A stretch of DNA of 64,000 bases from Argentina anserina. Taxonomy: Eukaryota > Streptophyta > Magnoliopsida > Rosales > Rosaceae. The translations under genes and the position numbers were made by a program. Below, piece by piece: positions 1 to 11,758 of the stretch (position 1 is its first letter; each line of letters begins with the position of its first letter). Below the pieces are notes generated by a model that was not told the DNA's origin, made no database searches, and saw nothing but the letters and a program-made list of their open reading frames with translations. Location: contig NC_065873.1 in NCBI RefSeq assembly GCF_933775445.1, forward strand, positions 2,294,001 through 2,358,000, given 5' to 3'.

Positions 1-1033
1 CAAAACTGAGAAGTCTAGCTGAGTAATTGTCACCAAGAGGACCAATTGAAAATGGTGCTTCAGAGTTTTGATTGTTCTCGACTGTGGAAGCTCCAATGAC
101 TGTGATTTTCACCATCGGAGGAGGCCCACCTGGGCGGCGAGTCAAGGCCTCCAGCAGAGTCGGCCATTGCATACCATGAGAAACACCAATGTCAACAATG
201 TGAAGAACACTAGCTCGATTAGATTCGTCGGCGAGTACTTGTAGTATTGCAGAGTTGGCTATGTTGTTAGGGAAAGCAAACCATGGGCTCACCTCGTAGA
301 ATTTGAGCAGAGACTTCTGGAAAAATCTTGGTTCTGTTGAAGAAAACGTGACAACATTTCCTATCGAGGCAGAGGCATTCGGAGTAGAGGAGGAGGTGTT
401 TGATGACAGGTGGTGAGTCAGCGCTCGGATGCCGTGAGCTGCCAAGCGGTGGTTGGCATCGCCGGTGAGTGAGGCGAGCTCGTGGAGGACGTAGAGGAGG
501 TGCTGGACACGTGTCAGATTCCCACTAGTGATTGCTGATGCACAAGGGTTTAGCAACTGCTCAGCCCACCTCCCTTCCTTGCTATTACCGTTACTGCAGT
601 TATTTCCAGTACCTTTCCCTGTTCCTTTCCTGTTGTTATTTGCTCTCTTAGCCGGAGGTGCGGTCACCTCATCGGCTGCTTTCTTTTCATCAGTTTCGGC
701 CTTGTTGACCTGCCGGCCGGTGTTTGCCTTCCGGTCAATGTGTGAGGACGTATTCGAAACCGGGCCGTCCGGCGATTTTCTCTTCTTCGATGACTCCGAT
801 GATGGCGTCTCAGAGATCGAGGTGACTGGATTTTCTGCTACATCAATGTTAGCGTTGTTGGCGAGAGAGTTGGTGTTTCCATGAATGAGATCGTGGGCTT
901 CTTCCCACCATTGGTTATCATTGGAGTGGTAAGGATCGTCCAAGAAAGATGGGAAGAAAGAAACCGAGTCTTCAAGCCAGTCGAGAATCTGTTCGAACGG
1001 AGGGTTTGATTGTGGGACTTCATTGGTGGTCAT
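1..1033 (-). CDS. NSP1: NSP1-type GRAS transcription regulator (5' part)
   Basis: The reading frame is open from an ATG at 1033 to the left edge, 344 codons without a stop or intron, so the C-terminal third or more lies outside the window. The N-terminus has the NSP1 signature QILDWLEDSVSFFPSFLDDP (residues about 15-34), followed by a low-complexity Ser/Lys/Asn-rich linker. The GRAS domain then begins (WAEQLLNPCASAI) and the leucine-rich region leads to a VHIID-type motif, read here as LHIVDIGVSHGMQWP. In the known family, NSP1 with NSP2 controls strigolactone biosynthesis genes and, in legumes, Nod-factor responses; it is nuclear and usually intronless, which fits. ATG 1033 is the first in frame and gives the conserved N-terminus. 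Function outside symbiosis is inferred from orthologues. Confidence 0.93.
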   Translation of the reverse strand, partial: MTTNEVPQSNPPFEQILDWLEDSVSFFPSFLDDPYHSNDNQWWEEAHDLIHGNTNSLANNANIDVAENPVTSISETPSSESSKKRKSPDGPVSNTSSHIDRKANTGRQVNKAETDEKKAADEVTAPPAKRANNNRKGTGKGTGNNCSNGNSKEGRWAEQLLNPCASAITSGNLTRVQHLLYVLHELASLTGDANHRLAAHGIRALTHHLSSNTSSSTPNASASIGNVVTFSSTEPRFFQKSLLKFYEVSPWFAFPNNIANSAILQVLADESNRASVLHIVDIGVSHGMQWPTLLEALTRRPGGPPPMVKITVIGASTVENNQNSEAPFSIGPLGDNYSARLLSF

Positions 1034-2214
1034 TGTGAGGGAAGCAGAAGATGAAAGATAGAGTTTGAGAAAACGAGGAAGAAGATGAAGAATGGTTTGA
1101 AGGATCGTGATAAAGCTTGATCGATATTTTTTTTTAATAGGATAAACTGTGCTTAATTAATTGAAATCAAACATAAAGGAGGGGACAAAATAATTTATTG
1201 ATTGATATCATTGACCAATGGCAATCGTAGTTTCTTTGGAAGAGACAAACTAGGGCATTTTGTTAATGTTGGTGTGCTGTTAATTTGGAGGATGTGATGT
1301 TTTATTAAGAATTGTGTGTTTTGAAGGGTTAACTTATTCTTGGGTTTGTCGTTGTTTGAAAATTGATGAGAAGCTATTGTTGAGAGAGTTTGAACGGTCT
1401 TCTTTCCCAGACGGCAGATTCTGGTTTTGTAAATAAAGAAGTTGGAAGTTGTTTGTTTGTTATTGTTTCGTGATGTTTGAGAGGCTCCGAATGTGTTTGA
1501 TTTTGTCTTAATGGCCAGTTGGATCAATTGGTTAATGCATTTTGCTTCTCCCCAAGTGCTTCAGAGTTTTTATTACAATTTTTGTTGTTGTTGTTATAGA
1601 TATGTAACATAGTTAATTGATTCATAAAGCCAAAGATTTAGAGCTTACATAATCTCACAATTTTTTATCATAAGGCGGAAACATAAACTACATACCTTGT
1701 TCCATGAGAGTGTTATGAAGTTACCAAGACGTAGCAGTTCATCGAAGTCGTCAATACAAGGAAGTGGTTTCTCTCTCAGCCCTTGCACCTCAAACTCACA
1801 CACATATTTTGATTACTCTCGTGTGTGCACTGGGGCGGAGGCATGATATGATCTTAGCCGGGTTCAATATTAAATACTGAATTATTGATCATAAGTTGAA
1901 AAATAGAAAACACTAATATAATATAATATTAATTTTTTTATTCAATAGTTTTAAAATAATTTAAAAACATAAATAGTAGAGATTTGATCATAGTAATGTA
2001 GGAAGAGATGAAATTTGACTTATTTATAAGGCATTGTGAGGTAATATTAATTGTAAAAATATTCTTATATGAGGTTTACTCAAAATAATTACACTATATA
2101 TTTACAATATTTAACAAATAACATATATTATATAGAAATTGTGAAAAAGTTGGAGTGGGTCCGGATCTGGGTCGGGTGGGCCTGCCGCCATATGCTTGTG
2201 TGTACATAAAATGA
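1034..2214. other. Upstream region of the NSP1 gene
   Basis: AT-rich non-coding DNA upstream of the minus-strand NSP1 start. No ORF here resembles a protein. The 110-codon minus frame around 1195-1527 has no recognisable domain. The first few hundred bases presumably hold the promoter and 5' UTR, but I see no clear TATA box or motif to name. Confidence 0.5.
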
Positions 2215-3135
2215 AATTGGGTGCACAGATTATATTAGGATAGCTCAGAGGACCAAATTCCATTAGCAAGTTAAGCTATTTTCATCCATCAAAGAAATAG
2301 ATTAGGAAATTGCCTCTGATTGATCAATTAGATTTATTTAGATCCATCAATCTATCAAATCATATATGAAATATACATCATAATTATCAATTACTTCACA
2401 CGATCCACGATTAAATTAAAGAGTAAATTCTTACATTCTCCCACTTGAATTGTATGACATAAATTAATAGTTTAAAAGACGAACATTAGGCGCACAATTA
2501 AGATCGATTGCTTTGCACTTCTTTATGAAATTTCCCCTCCAGCTAGTAGGAACAAGTAACCAGCAGAAGTTGATTTCCGGTGTCAAGACCACCACAAAGA
2601 TCAGAATCTGAATAACCAACTATCTCAAGGTTATCCGATCTCTTATATGTGAGCATATAATCTTTTGTTCATTGTGGATGGATACCTCCTCACTTTCTTT
2701 GCAACTTTCCAAATGATCCAATCCTGGATATTACTTTGGTAGTTGGTACCTTCCTAATATCCCAACAGCGAAACTGATGTCTGGTCCTGTATACATAAGT
2801 TTGTGTATATACCAAACTTCCTACATAAGATGCATACGGAATTCTTTACATGCCCTTCCGCTCTAATTCATTTTGTTTTGTCACCAATCTGATTAGAGCA
2901 ATGCATGGTGAACAATTTCCATTCCAAATCTCTCTATAACTCTTTCAATATATGCTTTTTGAGACAATGCTAATACTTTACGTGATATGTCACGAAATAT
3001 TTCAATTCCAATCACATAAAACACATCACCCATATCTACCGTTTCAAAATTTTCCTGTTGAAGTTCTTAATTTCACCTAACAAACCGGGATCACTACTAG
3101 CAAACAAATTATCACCAACACACAGAATTAAAAAT
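2215..3135 (-). mobile_element. Ty1/Copia retrotransposon remnant (pol 3' end and part of 3' LTR)
   Basis: Read on the minus strand, 3130-2490 gives broken pieces of Copia reverse transcriptase/RNase H: a YVDD-region relic near 3060-3120, a match to the RPDISFAVG motif near 2760-2810, and a GYSDSD/KSTSGY-like RNase H region near 2530-2620, with frameshifts and stops between them. Next comes a classic Copia polypurine tract (AAGTGGGAGA, at 2436-2447) immediately followed by TGTAAGAATTT at 2435, the expected start of the 3' LTR. The LTR is followed only to roughly 2215, so that edge is approximate. The 5' half of the element is missing. Confidence 0.75.
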
Positions 3136-3472
3136 ATGTTAATTAATTTTCGAATTCTGTTTCCGTCTCTATTTGCAAGATTTATATTTCTTGGACTACT
3201 TTTTTTTGCTAGCATGCTAGTGATGCAAAATGTTTCATTGCGTTATCTATGTCATGTTAATGCCCGAAACCCGGCCCATACCCGGTTACCTATAGAATTT
3301 CGGGCTCGGGCTCGGGTGGAGCATCACCTATCGAACACGTACCCCCCGAAACCTCAACCTTCTCCCTACCTCTCTTCTTATGCTTCTAAACTCGAAACTC
3401 CTACTCTCTCTTTTAGCTCCGGCGATATTTCATACCCTGTAACCCCAGAATAGAAAGATAAGAGATTCTCCG

Positions 3473-5934
3473 ATGACCACTTCTCTACTTTGTCCCAACA
3501 CCTTTCTTCATGGCACCAAGATCTTCTCTCCTTCTCCCCCACGACGGGTCTCACCTCCCAGAAGCTTCAAATCCGTAGCTTCCATGGCTTCTGACCACGT
3601 CCCCAAGCAGTTCAGAGAAGAGAACCTCAAAGATGGATGTGAGTTCTTCTCTCTTTCATTTCCGGAGATACCAATTTCATAGTTTCGTTCATTGAAAATC
3701 AGATATAGTTATGTGGGTTTTGTTTAGATGTCGTTTCTGGTTTTTGGGTAGGTTGGGTTTTCAATTGGGTTAAGTTTAGTTTATGTGGGAATGGCTTGAA
3801 ATGATAACAAGTTGAAAGCTTTTTCCTTTGGTTTAGTAAAAGCATGATGTTTCTGTGTAAATTACTGAACTTAGGTATAAATGGCTTGAAATGATAGCAA
3901 GTTGAAAACTTTGACCTTTGGTTTAGTAAAAACATGATCTTTCTATGTAAATTAATGAACTTTATTCATTCTGTTAACCATTGTAGTGATGGATAATTAC
4001 AAGAATGTGCCGCAGTATCTGTATGGGCTTTCTCCTTCCCAAATGGACATGTTTATGACAGAGGACAATCCGGCCAGACGTCAGTCTGAAAGTGTTACAG
4101 AGGTTAGCATTCATTACTGAGTAGCTTAATGATGATATGAGGAGTAGTTTGTTTTCAGTTGGACATGAATTTAATGTTGAAATTGAAACTAAGCATAGAT
4201 GTCTCTCTGATGTGAGAATGGTTTTGCAGAATAGCATTTCATCAGCCAACAACTATTTGAACAATGGGGGGATGTGGAGTATGTCGGGCATGGATGAGAA
4301 GGGCCCTTCAAAATATAGTATGAGTGTGAGCATGTACCGTGGTGGTGCGAGGGGATATGGAAGACCCCGAACTGCTCCTCCGGATTTGCCTTCTTTACTA
4401 TTGGATGCTAGAATTTGCTACTTGGGAATGCCGGTAAGCTTATTTCTTTAGATTCCTGGCAGAAAGACTTAACCTCTAACATTGTCCTGATGTTCTACCC
4501 TTTTGGTATGTACTGATTTGGTCTGTTTCCTTTTATCTGGTTTCTGTAGATTGTGCCAGCAGTAACTGAGCTTCTTGTTGCTCAATTTATGTGGTTGGAT
4601 TATGACAACCCCTCAAAGCCTATATATTTGTACATAAATTCTTCTGGAACACAGGTTAGTTTTGGAAGTTCTATGTAATTCTGTTCAATTACTTAATGAA
4701 GAGTGAAATAGAAATTTGGAGGTTGCCTGTATCATCTTCATTACCTATAGCATTAACTCTGTATTAATTTGGTGGATAAAATTTAGAATGAGAAGATGGA
4801 GAGCGTTGGATCTGAAACTGAGGCATATGCCATTGCTGACATGATGAAAGTAAGTAGTATTGGATCTTAAGGTATCTTAGTGCATGTATATACTCTTTAT
4901 ACAAGTAGATGAGGAAGCAAATCGAAAATGGTGATCTCTCATTGTATATCATATACCTGCCACTATTTAATATTTGTACAATATTCAGTATATTTCTATG
5001 TAGTCTGTTGATTAAGAATAATATCCATTGAATATACATATATTCACATAGCACCTGTTAGTAAACTAGTCTAAGATAGTCATCTGACATGTTCTTGTTT
5101 TACTTGTGTATATCTGCATGTAGTATGTCAAATCAGACGTTTATACGGTGAATTGTGGCATGGCCTATGGACAAGCAGCACTGCTTCTGTCTCTTGGAAC
5201 AAAGGGTTATCGTGCTGTGCAGCCAAATTCCTCCAGTATGCTCCCCTCTTGATATTTAGCCTTTTTTTGACAATTCATCTTGCACTCAAGGAGCCGTAAA
5301 GAGTGTTATCTTATCACCTGCATTCCTCGTGCCTGATAAAATCAATTAACTATTTATAATGAATAGAAACTACTAGGCATGCACGCATGGTTTTGTATTT
5401 CTGTAACCGTTATGTTGAATTGCAGCAAAGTTATATCTGCCCAAGGTCAGCAGGTCAAGTGGATCGGTTATTGACATGTGGATTAAGGTACTTGCTCATG
5501 TCACCCCGTAAACTCTCCCACTCCCTCTCATCTCCATCTCTATCACTGTCGACCTCTACCTCTCCTTCTCACTCATACTGTGTGGAAACTTATATCAGGC
5601 CAAGGAACTGGATGCCAACACCGAGTACTACATTGAGCTGCTTGCAAAAGGAACAGGAAAATCCAAGGAAGAAATTGCTAAGGACATCCGGCGGCCAAAG
5701 TATTTTCAAGGACAAGAAGCGATAGAGTATGGGCTTGTTGACAAGATAATTGATTCGCGTGATTCTGCATTTGAGAAGCGGGTAAACTTTGTTCTTCACT
5801 AGTCATTTTATTGCAAAAGCGTGCATGTACTTATAATTCATTTTATCTTTGATCAGAATTACGATGAGATGCTTACTCAATCAAGAGCTATGAGAAGAGG
5901 CGGGCCACAAGCAGCTCCATCTGGGTTTAGGTGA
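3473..5934 (+). CDS. CLPR1: Plastid Clp protease non-catalytic subunit ClpR1
   Basis: Nine exons join to a 362-residue frame: 3473-3638, 3987-4102, 4230-4433, 4550-4654, 4787-4849, 5124-5235, 5426-5487, 5599-5781, 5857-5934. All introns are GT-AG and the phases agree. Residues 1-40 are Ser/Arg/Pro-rich like a chloroplast transit peptide. The ClpP fold follows, with YLYINSSGTQ and the head-region text RPRTAPPDLPSLLLDARICY typical of ClpR1. The catalytic Ser is replaced by Gly (about 234, in CGMAYGQAAL) and the catalytic His by Tyr (about 259, in KLYLP), so it cannot cleave, as is known for ClpR subunits. It works in the R-ring of the stromal ClpPR core that degrades chloroplast proteins. It converges on BUB3, with 777 bp between the stop codons. 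Confidence 0.95.
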
Positions 5935-6711
5935 TTTGATGAGGATAGCATTGCCAAGATATAGAACAGTAAGCCTGGGCTGGTCATCTCTTTCTTTCCA
6001 TATCTTCTACCTTTTAGAAGCTGGCTGCATTTGGGGTTTTGGCCGGAGACAATGATGTAAAAATGCCCCATTTTATGACCAGGCAGTAGTTGATTTATAT
6101 CTCTGAAGCTGTATATCTTCATTATGTTAGCTACTCAGATGATAAGTGTTCTGTTGGAAAGAAAGCGCAAAAAACAATAACTTATATGGCCAAACGGGCT
6201 TAAGAGATTCCTCCAGCTTTTATTTTGCCTGTAGGTATTCTGTTTCCTCCATTTTTGATTTGTTGTGTCCGACTCGTTCAATTTTGAACTCGAGACGGGA
6301 AAAGCCTAGATGGGTACACCTTAAGACGGGTTCGAGGGACTTAGCAACAAGATCGTTGCATGACAAATGATGAAGTAGATTTATAGATGGATAATACATA
6401 GCAAAGATTAGCTAGGAAGAGATTCCAAGCCATTTGCTATGTAAATGAAAACATATAAATCACGATACATGGCGCATAGGTACCACATTTTCTAAGTTCT
6501 AAAGGTGAGGAAAGTTTTTGCACGTGCACATGACCCAACTCTCACTAACCATCGGCAGTTCAGCATTACATGACAAGAACCTTACAACGCCAAACAGACC
6601 TCATATGTTCAAAGCAACTAAAACCGAAAGCTTCGGACCAAAAAAAAAAAACTAAAATTGAAAGCACGATTCTACAATTTCATCTTCTTTCAATGGCTTC
6701 AACTTCTTCAG
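5935..6711. other. Convergent intergenic region CLPR1/BUB3
   Basis: This stretch holds the 3' UTRs of two genes that face each other. The frames here have no protein similarity. No transposon ends or structured RNA are visible. Confidence 0.5.
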
Positions 6712-9586
6712 TTATGCTGGCGCATTGGGGTAGACTTTTGGCTTTGGCTTGACCTCTATCTCATTGACATTACGAACAAAGATTGCATCTGGCTCATGGC
6801 TGCACAACGAACAAATGACGCATAAGATTGATGACTGAACTGATATGAATGCTGTACCAGTCATTTTAAGTAAAGGAAAAGAGATGGATATGTACGGTTT
6901 TTCTCCCTCCTCAAATGTGTAACTTGAAGCCACAGCCAATAGGTGGCCGTCTCTGCTAAAAGAAAGAGCTGCAATGCTTGTTGGATACTTGGAGTACTGG
7001 AAGACAAAGAAAGGAGCATTTAACAATTTATCGTCAACTATTTTTGAAGGTGAGTCAGGATATCAGTATTATTTAAGGCAAGTAACTACCTGATAAAGCC
7101 GCTTTTTGTTGTTCCCATCCCATACATTCACATAACCATCACAACCTCCGGTAGCAAAAGTACCGTATCTGCAGTTTAATTTCAGAAAAGAACTAATTAA
7201 CATGCACATAGATTGAAGAAAGTGCTACCACCTTTATATTCAAAGTTGAAATTGGTAGCACTATCTATATTCATAGAGCTCATGACAAAAATTTCAACCC
7301 AACTCAAAAGTGCAAACCAAAGGCTGCTCAGCTATACATATTTTGATTGCAACAATAATACAAGAAGAAAAAAAGATTGTTATATCAAAGAAATTGCCAG
7401 GATGTTTGAACTTGTCCGAAAACATTTCCACATGTCAATTTATAAAAGCAGAAGAATATCTTTCAAGACTCAGTTTTAATTACAGCAACAATCATCCTTC
7501 CAGCTAAATGGAGCTGATTTTTAACTCAGCTCTCAAATTCCATAAACAATTCTAACCCTTATGATGGATACTTGAACCATGCCACTAAACTTATTACTCT
7601 GACATCCACAAGGTAACTATTGCAACAGAAAACACCGATTAGGCCCATCTCATTATGGGGTTTCATAATAATTAAAGTCAAAGGTTAGAAAAAAAAGTAT
7701 TTAAGAGAAAATGAAACTTACATGGGGTGAAATGCAATTGCATTTACTGGATATACAATGTCCCTTCCTGCCTCTGATTTTCTATGACACTTGAATGCGT
7801 ATCTGCACCAAGGTTGTACCATTTTTATAATGGCTGTATGTCAAAATAATAGTCCAACAACAATGCCTCTATCGTCAAATGAACTCAAGGATGAAACATA
7901 ATAGGCACTATCTCTCATTCAACATGGCCATATTATTTGTAAAAAAATCCATGACAAGCCCCGATACTCAAACCAGTTCACCACCCAAAAACCAGTGCAC
8001 AGGATCAGAATGATAGTCATTTGAACAGGAGAAACTAAAAGCTATGTAAGCACAGATAGCACGAAACACTACGCTGATATCAGACTAACCAATATAGAGA
8101 AATCAGTAGTCATCACACATACGTTCTCTGGTTCACAGATCAAGAACTACTCTACCAGTCCACCCTTTCCGTATTTAGAAAGCATTTACGGTGTTCTCAG
8201 CTTATTAAAAAGAAATCTAAATGCCAGGAAACTGGATAAATGAACAAATCTAAAGGATCGCTTTGAACTATTTTATATTGTCTAAGAGCTGAATGCATAC
8301 TTTTTTGTTTGACTGGCCTCTGAGAGATCAAAGAATTCCATTGCAACCCGTCCTTCAACAGAACTGAGAGCGTAACCTACAAAAAGTAATTCACAAATTA
8401 GACCTGAAAGAACAAACAGCATGTATGAAGCACGCATCGCGCTTACGAAATTACTTGTGAACCCTATGGCATTTCAAAGCTGTACAAAGTATATAACTAG
8501 CACATAACAATATTGAATTATTGATTCTCTTTTAAGACCTTGACACATTACCACGTTCAGTGAAAAGAAAATATATGGAAGGAGCTCCAGAAGCTGAAAT
8601 CTTAAAAAAGAAAATTCACCTGTTCCATTAGGATAGCACCGCACGCACCGAGTCTGATACTTCAACGAAGATTCCCTCCGCTGCTCAGGCTGCGACATAT
8701 TTCTCAAATCGTAGACATTCACATGTCTTCCAGCAGTTGCAACCACTAAACGATTCCCAACCAGAGAGAGAGAGTAAACACGCTCCGGCTGTGCATAAGT
8801 CCCAATAAGAGTACGCTCTTGTCCATTTGCACCTCTAGGATCCCAACACTTAAGCGTCTTATCCCAACTACCGGTGATCAGTTGCCCTGGTAACATTTGA
8901 CACACACAAAAACCAGTCCACAAATTCGAAATCTTCCAAGTAAAAGTATACAAATTTTCGGCATTTCAACTTATTATATAAATGTGACTACTCTCAGCAT
9001 TTCAGCCAACTTAAGCACCAACATTGCTACCTCAATCAACAACAAAGCACATTACAAAATTGGAGCATCTCAGAGACAAATATGAACAAAAATCGGCATC
9101 GAATTTTCGCAGTTAACACAATGGAAGCTGAAAATGAAGCTTAAATTCACAGACCTGCGGCGTACGAGTACTCAACGCAGCGGACCGGTTGGTCGTGCTT
9201 CCCTATTATATCATCCTTATTGGAATTGAAGACGAAGCTGCACCGTTGATTTGAATCATACACAGAAAAAAGCATTAGATTTGAGAACTAGGTTGAATGG
9301 AAGAGAGAGAAAGATTAGGGATTTGAGGCTTTTACCGGCGGACGGTGTTGTCGGCGCTGGCGCTGAAGCCGGAGGAGTCGTCGTGGAAGCAGCAATCGAG
9401 GACGGGGCTGCCGTGAGTGAACTCTCCGCGGAGCACATTGGCGGTGGCGTCGTACAACCGGACGGTCTTGTCCCAGGAGGAGACGAGGAGGTGATCGCTG
9501 TGGTTGGAGAAGCGGAGGTTGGAGACGCCGTCGGTGGGGGGATTGGTGAGCTCTCGGCCGGAGGACGGCGGCGGGACAGCTGTCAT
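6712..9586 (-). CDS. BUB3: Spindle checkpoint WD40 protein BUB3
   Basis: Eight exons on the minus strand (9586-9336, 9237-9155, 8886-8620, 8376-8301, 7802-7722, 7168-7090, 6996-6896, 6799-6712) make a 341-residue frame. The known plant BUB3.1 is about 340 residues. WD repeats are visible: [10 protein letters not shown] (about 35-45), the ADNTVRR end of the second repeat, [11 protein letters not shown] (about 115), a NVYDLRN repeat, and [12 protein letters not shown] (about 265). The last exon ends in an [14 protein letters not shown] tail. BUB3 binds GLEBS motifs of BUB1/BUBR1-type proteins at kinetochores and, in plants, also phragmoplast MAPs. All splice sites are GT-AG with consistent phase. 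The 5' end is rich in simple GA repeats (9630-9665, plus strand). Confidence 0.95.
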
Positions 9587-10218
9587 GGCAGCGACGGTGG
9601 TTAGGGTTTTGGAGTTTTGAAATTTGGAGAGAGAGAGAGAGAAAAGAGAGAGGGAAGGAGGGTTTGAACTTTGAAGTTTGAAATGAGGAGAAGGAAGAAG
9701 AGGGGGTATGGTTCGGTTCGGTATTTGATCTCAATCGTTTTCAAATTCAAATAAACTTGAACTTAGTTCACTAGCTCTCAGACTCCTCTTCTAGTACCAT
9801 TTTCCGTATTGAAATCAGTAAATCTGGTACTATTTACAGGGGGAAGGAAAAGAGAAATTACCCTATTAGTGAATTTTGAAAATTGAAATTGTGTTTCTCA
9901 CTCTTGAAAATGATCCATTTCCTGAATGAATCCAACGAGTTCTAAATGTTCATAGTCAATTTATTTTTGTGCTTGTCACGTTGCTCACAATATGCACGTG
10001 TGAGAGCACATGAGACGTTACAAATGCCATTATTTATTTTTATTCATCGTGTTGCTCACAATATGCATGTGTGACCGGTGTGAGCGCATATATATATATA
10101 TATATATATTTAACAAATGGGACCTAAAAGGCCCGGAAATAAAAATGCAGAGACTAAATATTAAAGCAGACTCATGTGCACATACATCTAGTAATACTGG
10201 TCAGATCGTCCAAAAAGT
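9587..10218. other. BUB3 upstream region with TA microsatellite
   Basis: Promoter and 5' UTR side of BUB3, followed by the 3' flank of the LINE remnant. A pure TA run lies at about 10088-10110. The motif TTGCTCACAATATGCA(C/T)GTGTGA occurs twice (9981-10005 and 10051-10075), a short imperfect direct repeat. I see no coding sequence. Confidence 0.45.
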
Positions 10219-11758
10219 CTACGCAGCATGTGCATAGGGATCAACAAACTCAATCAGTCCAAATTCAGGAGAAATACTATTTTTAGCCAAAACATCAGCA
10301 ACCATGTTACACTCTCTAAAAATGTTAGAGAGCTCCACATTATGTAATTTGGAAATCTTAGAAACACAACTAGCAAGCAGGGGCCCAAGAGGATGCATAT
10401 AAGTGTTATCCCTTTGCATAAGTTGGATAAAAATGGCATCGTCAGACTCAATTTCAACATTTCCACTGTAATGTTTAATAATGAGTTTCAGACCAAACAA
10501 TAAGCCCTAAGCCTCAACATCTAAAATCTTCCCAATCCCCAAGTTCATTTGAAAACCATGAATTCAATGCCCATGCTGATCTCTAATCACCCCTCCAACA
10601 TCAATTTTCTCAGAGTTAGAAGTGTTGTGTCATCAATATTCAACTTGTACCAACCAGGAGGAGACTGAGATCAGGTTAGCATAATATAACTATAAAAATA
10701 ACTCACTTTAGCCTTACTTAGAGAGCACCTCCACTCTTCAGCATAATCCCAGATGATTTTAACAGTGTAAACATGCATGATAAAGGAGGTATAAAAAACA
10801 CACTTGTTTCTCCACTACCATATAAACTAGCAAACAAAGACAAAAATATTGCACCACCGAATGTTATTCTTGACTTTAAAATGGTAGTGAAGCTAAGCCG
10901 CCAACCATCCATTTCAATCAAGAGAAAAAGAATTAGCAATTGAAACATGAGGACTCATACCATTCCAAATAGGACAGGTAGCACTTGTAGTAAACCTTCT
11001 TCTAGCTCTTTTTGAACATTAGTTAGAATTTTCTTATGAATCACAGATCAAAGAAAAGTTTTCAACTTGGGAGGACAACTTACCTTCCAAATAAATCTCC
11101 ACATAGGGTTTTGAGTGCCATTTATCTCAAAAAGAGAGGTGTAAGCAGACTTGACAGAGAAACAACCATTAGAAGTAGACCCCCAAATAAGTCGGTCAAC
11201 ATCATCATCACAAAACCAGTTGGAACATTAACAATTTGAAGGACAACATAAGAAGACAACACAGAGTTTAAAAGCTGAATATTCCACCCATAATCACACC
11301 AGAAGTCACAAACCATAGCATTATGATCAATAGGAGCATATGAAAGAGCACAATCAATAAGATGTAGAGAACCAACCCACACATCATGCCAGAAATTAAT
11401 CTTTTTACCATTCTCCACTCTCCACTTAATTTTTTTTCCTAAATAAATGAGCACCATGAGAAATACTTCTCCAAACTGAAGAGCAATCAGAAAGAGCACA
11501 AAAATCATGATCAGTAATGTCCATATCCTTTAAATATTTATCCTGAAACATATTAGCCCACATACCAGCATCTTTTTGCAGAAATCTTCAACTGACCTTA
11601 GCCAACATGGCTTGATTCATCTCAGAAGTTTTCTTAATACCAAGGCCTCCAATGGACTTAGGTTGACAAACAGTATCCCAAAGGACTAAGTGAACCTTCT
11701 TCTTAGCCTCAGTGTCCCCCCCATAAGAAATCTTGATTTAACTTATCCATCTTCTCAC

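Noticed and set aside
528..884. 118-codon plus-strand frame
   Set aside because: It is the shadow of the NSP1 coding sequence on the other strand.
1195..1527. 110-codon minus-strand frame upstream of NSP1
   Set aside because: Composition is Thr/Lys/Asn-rich without any domain, and the region fits promoter DNA.
9251..9604. 117-codon plus-strand frame rich in Gly/Val/Glu
   Set aside because: It lies opposite BUB3 exon 1 and has no similarity of its own.
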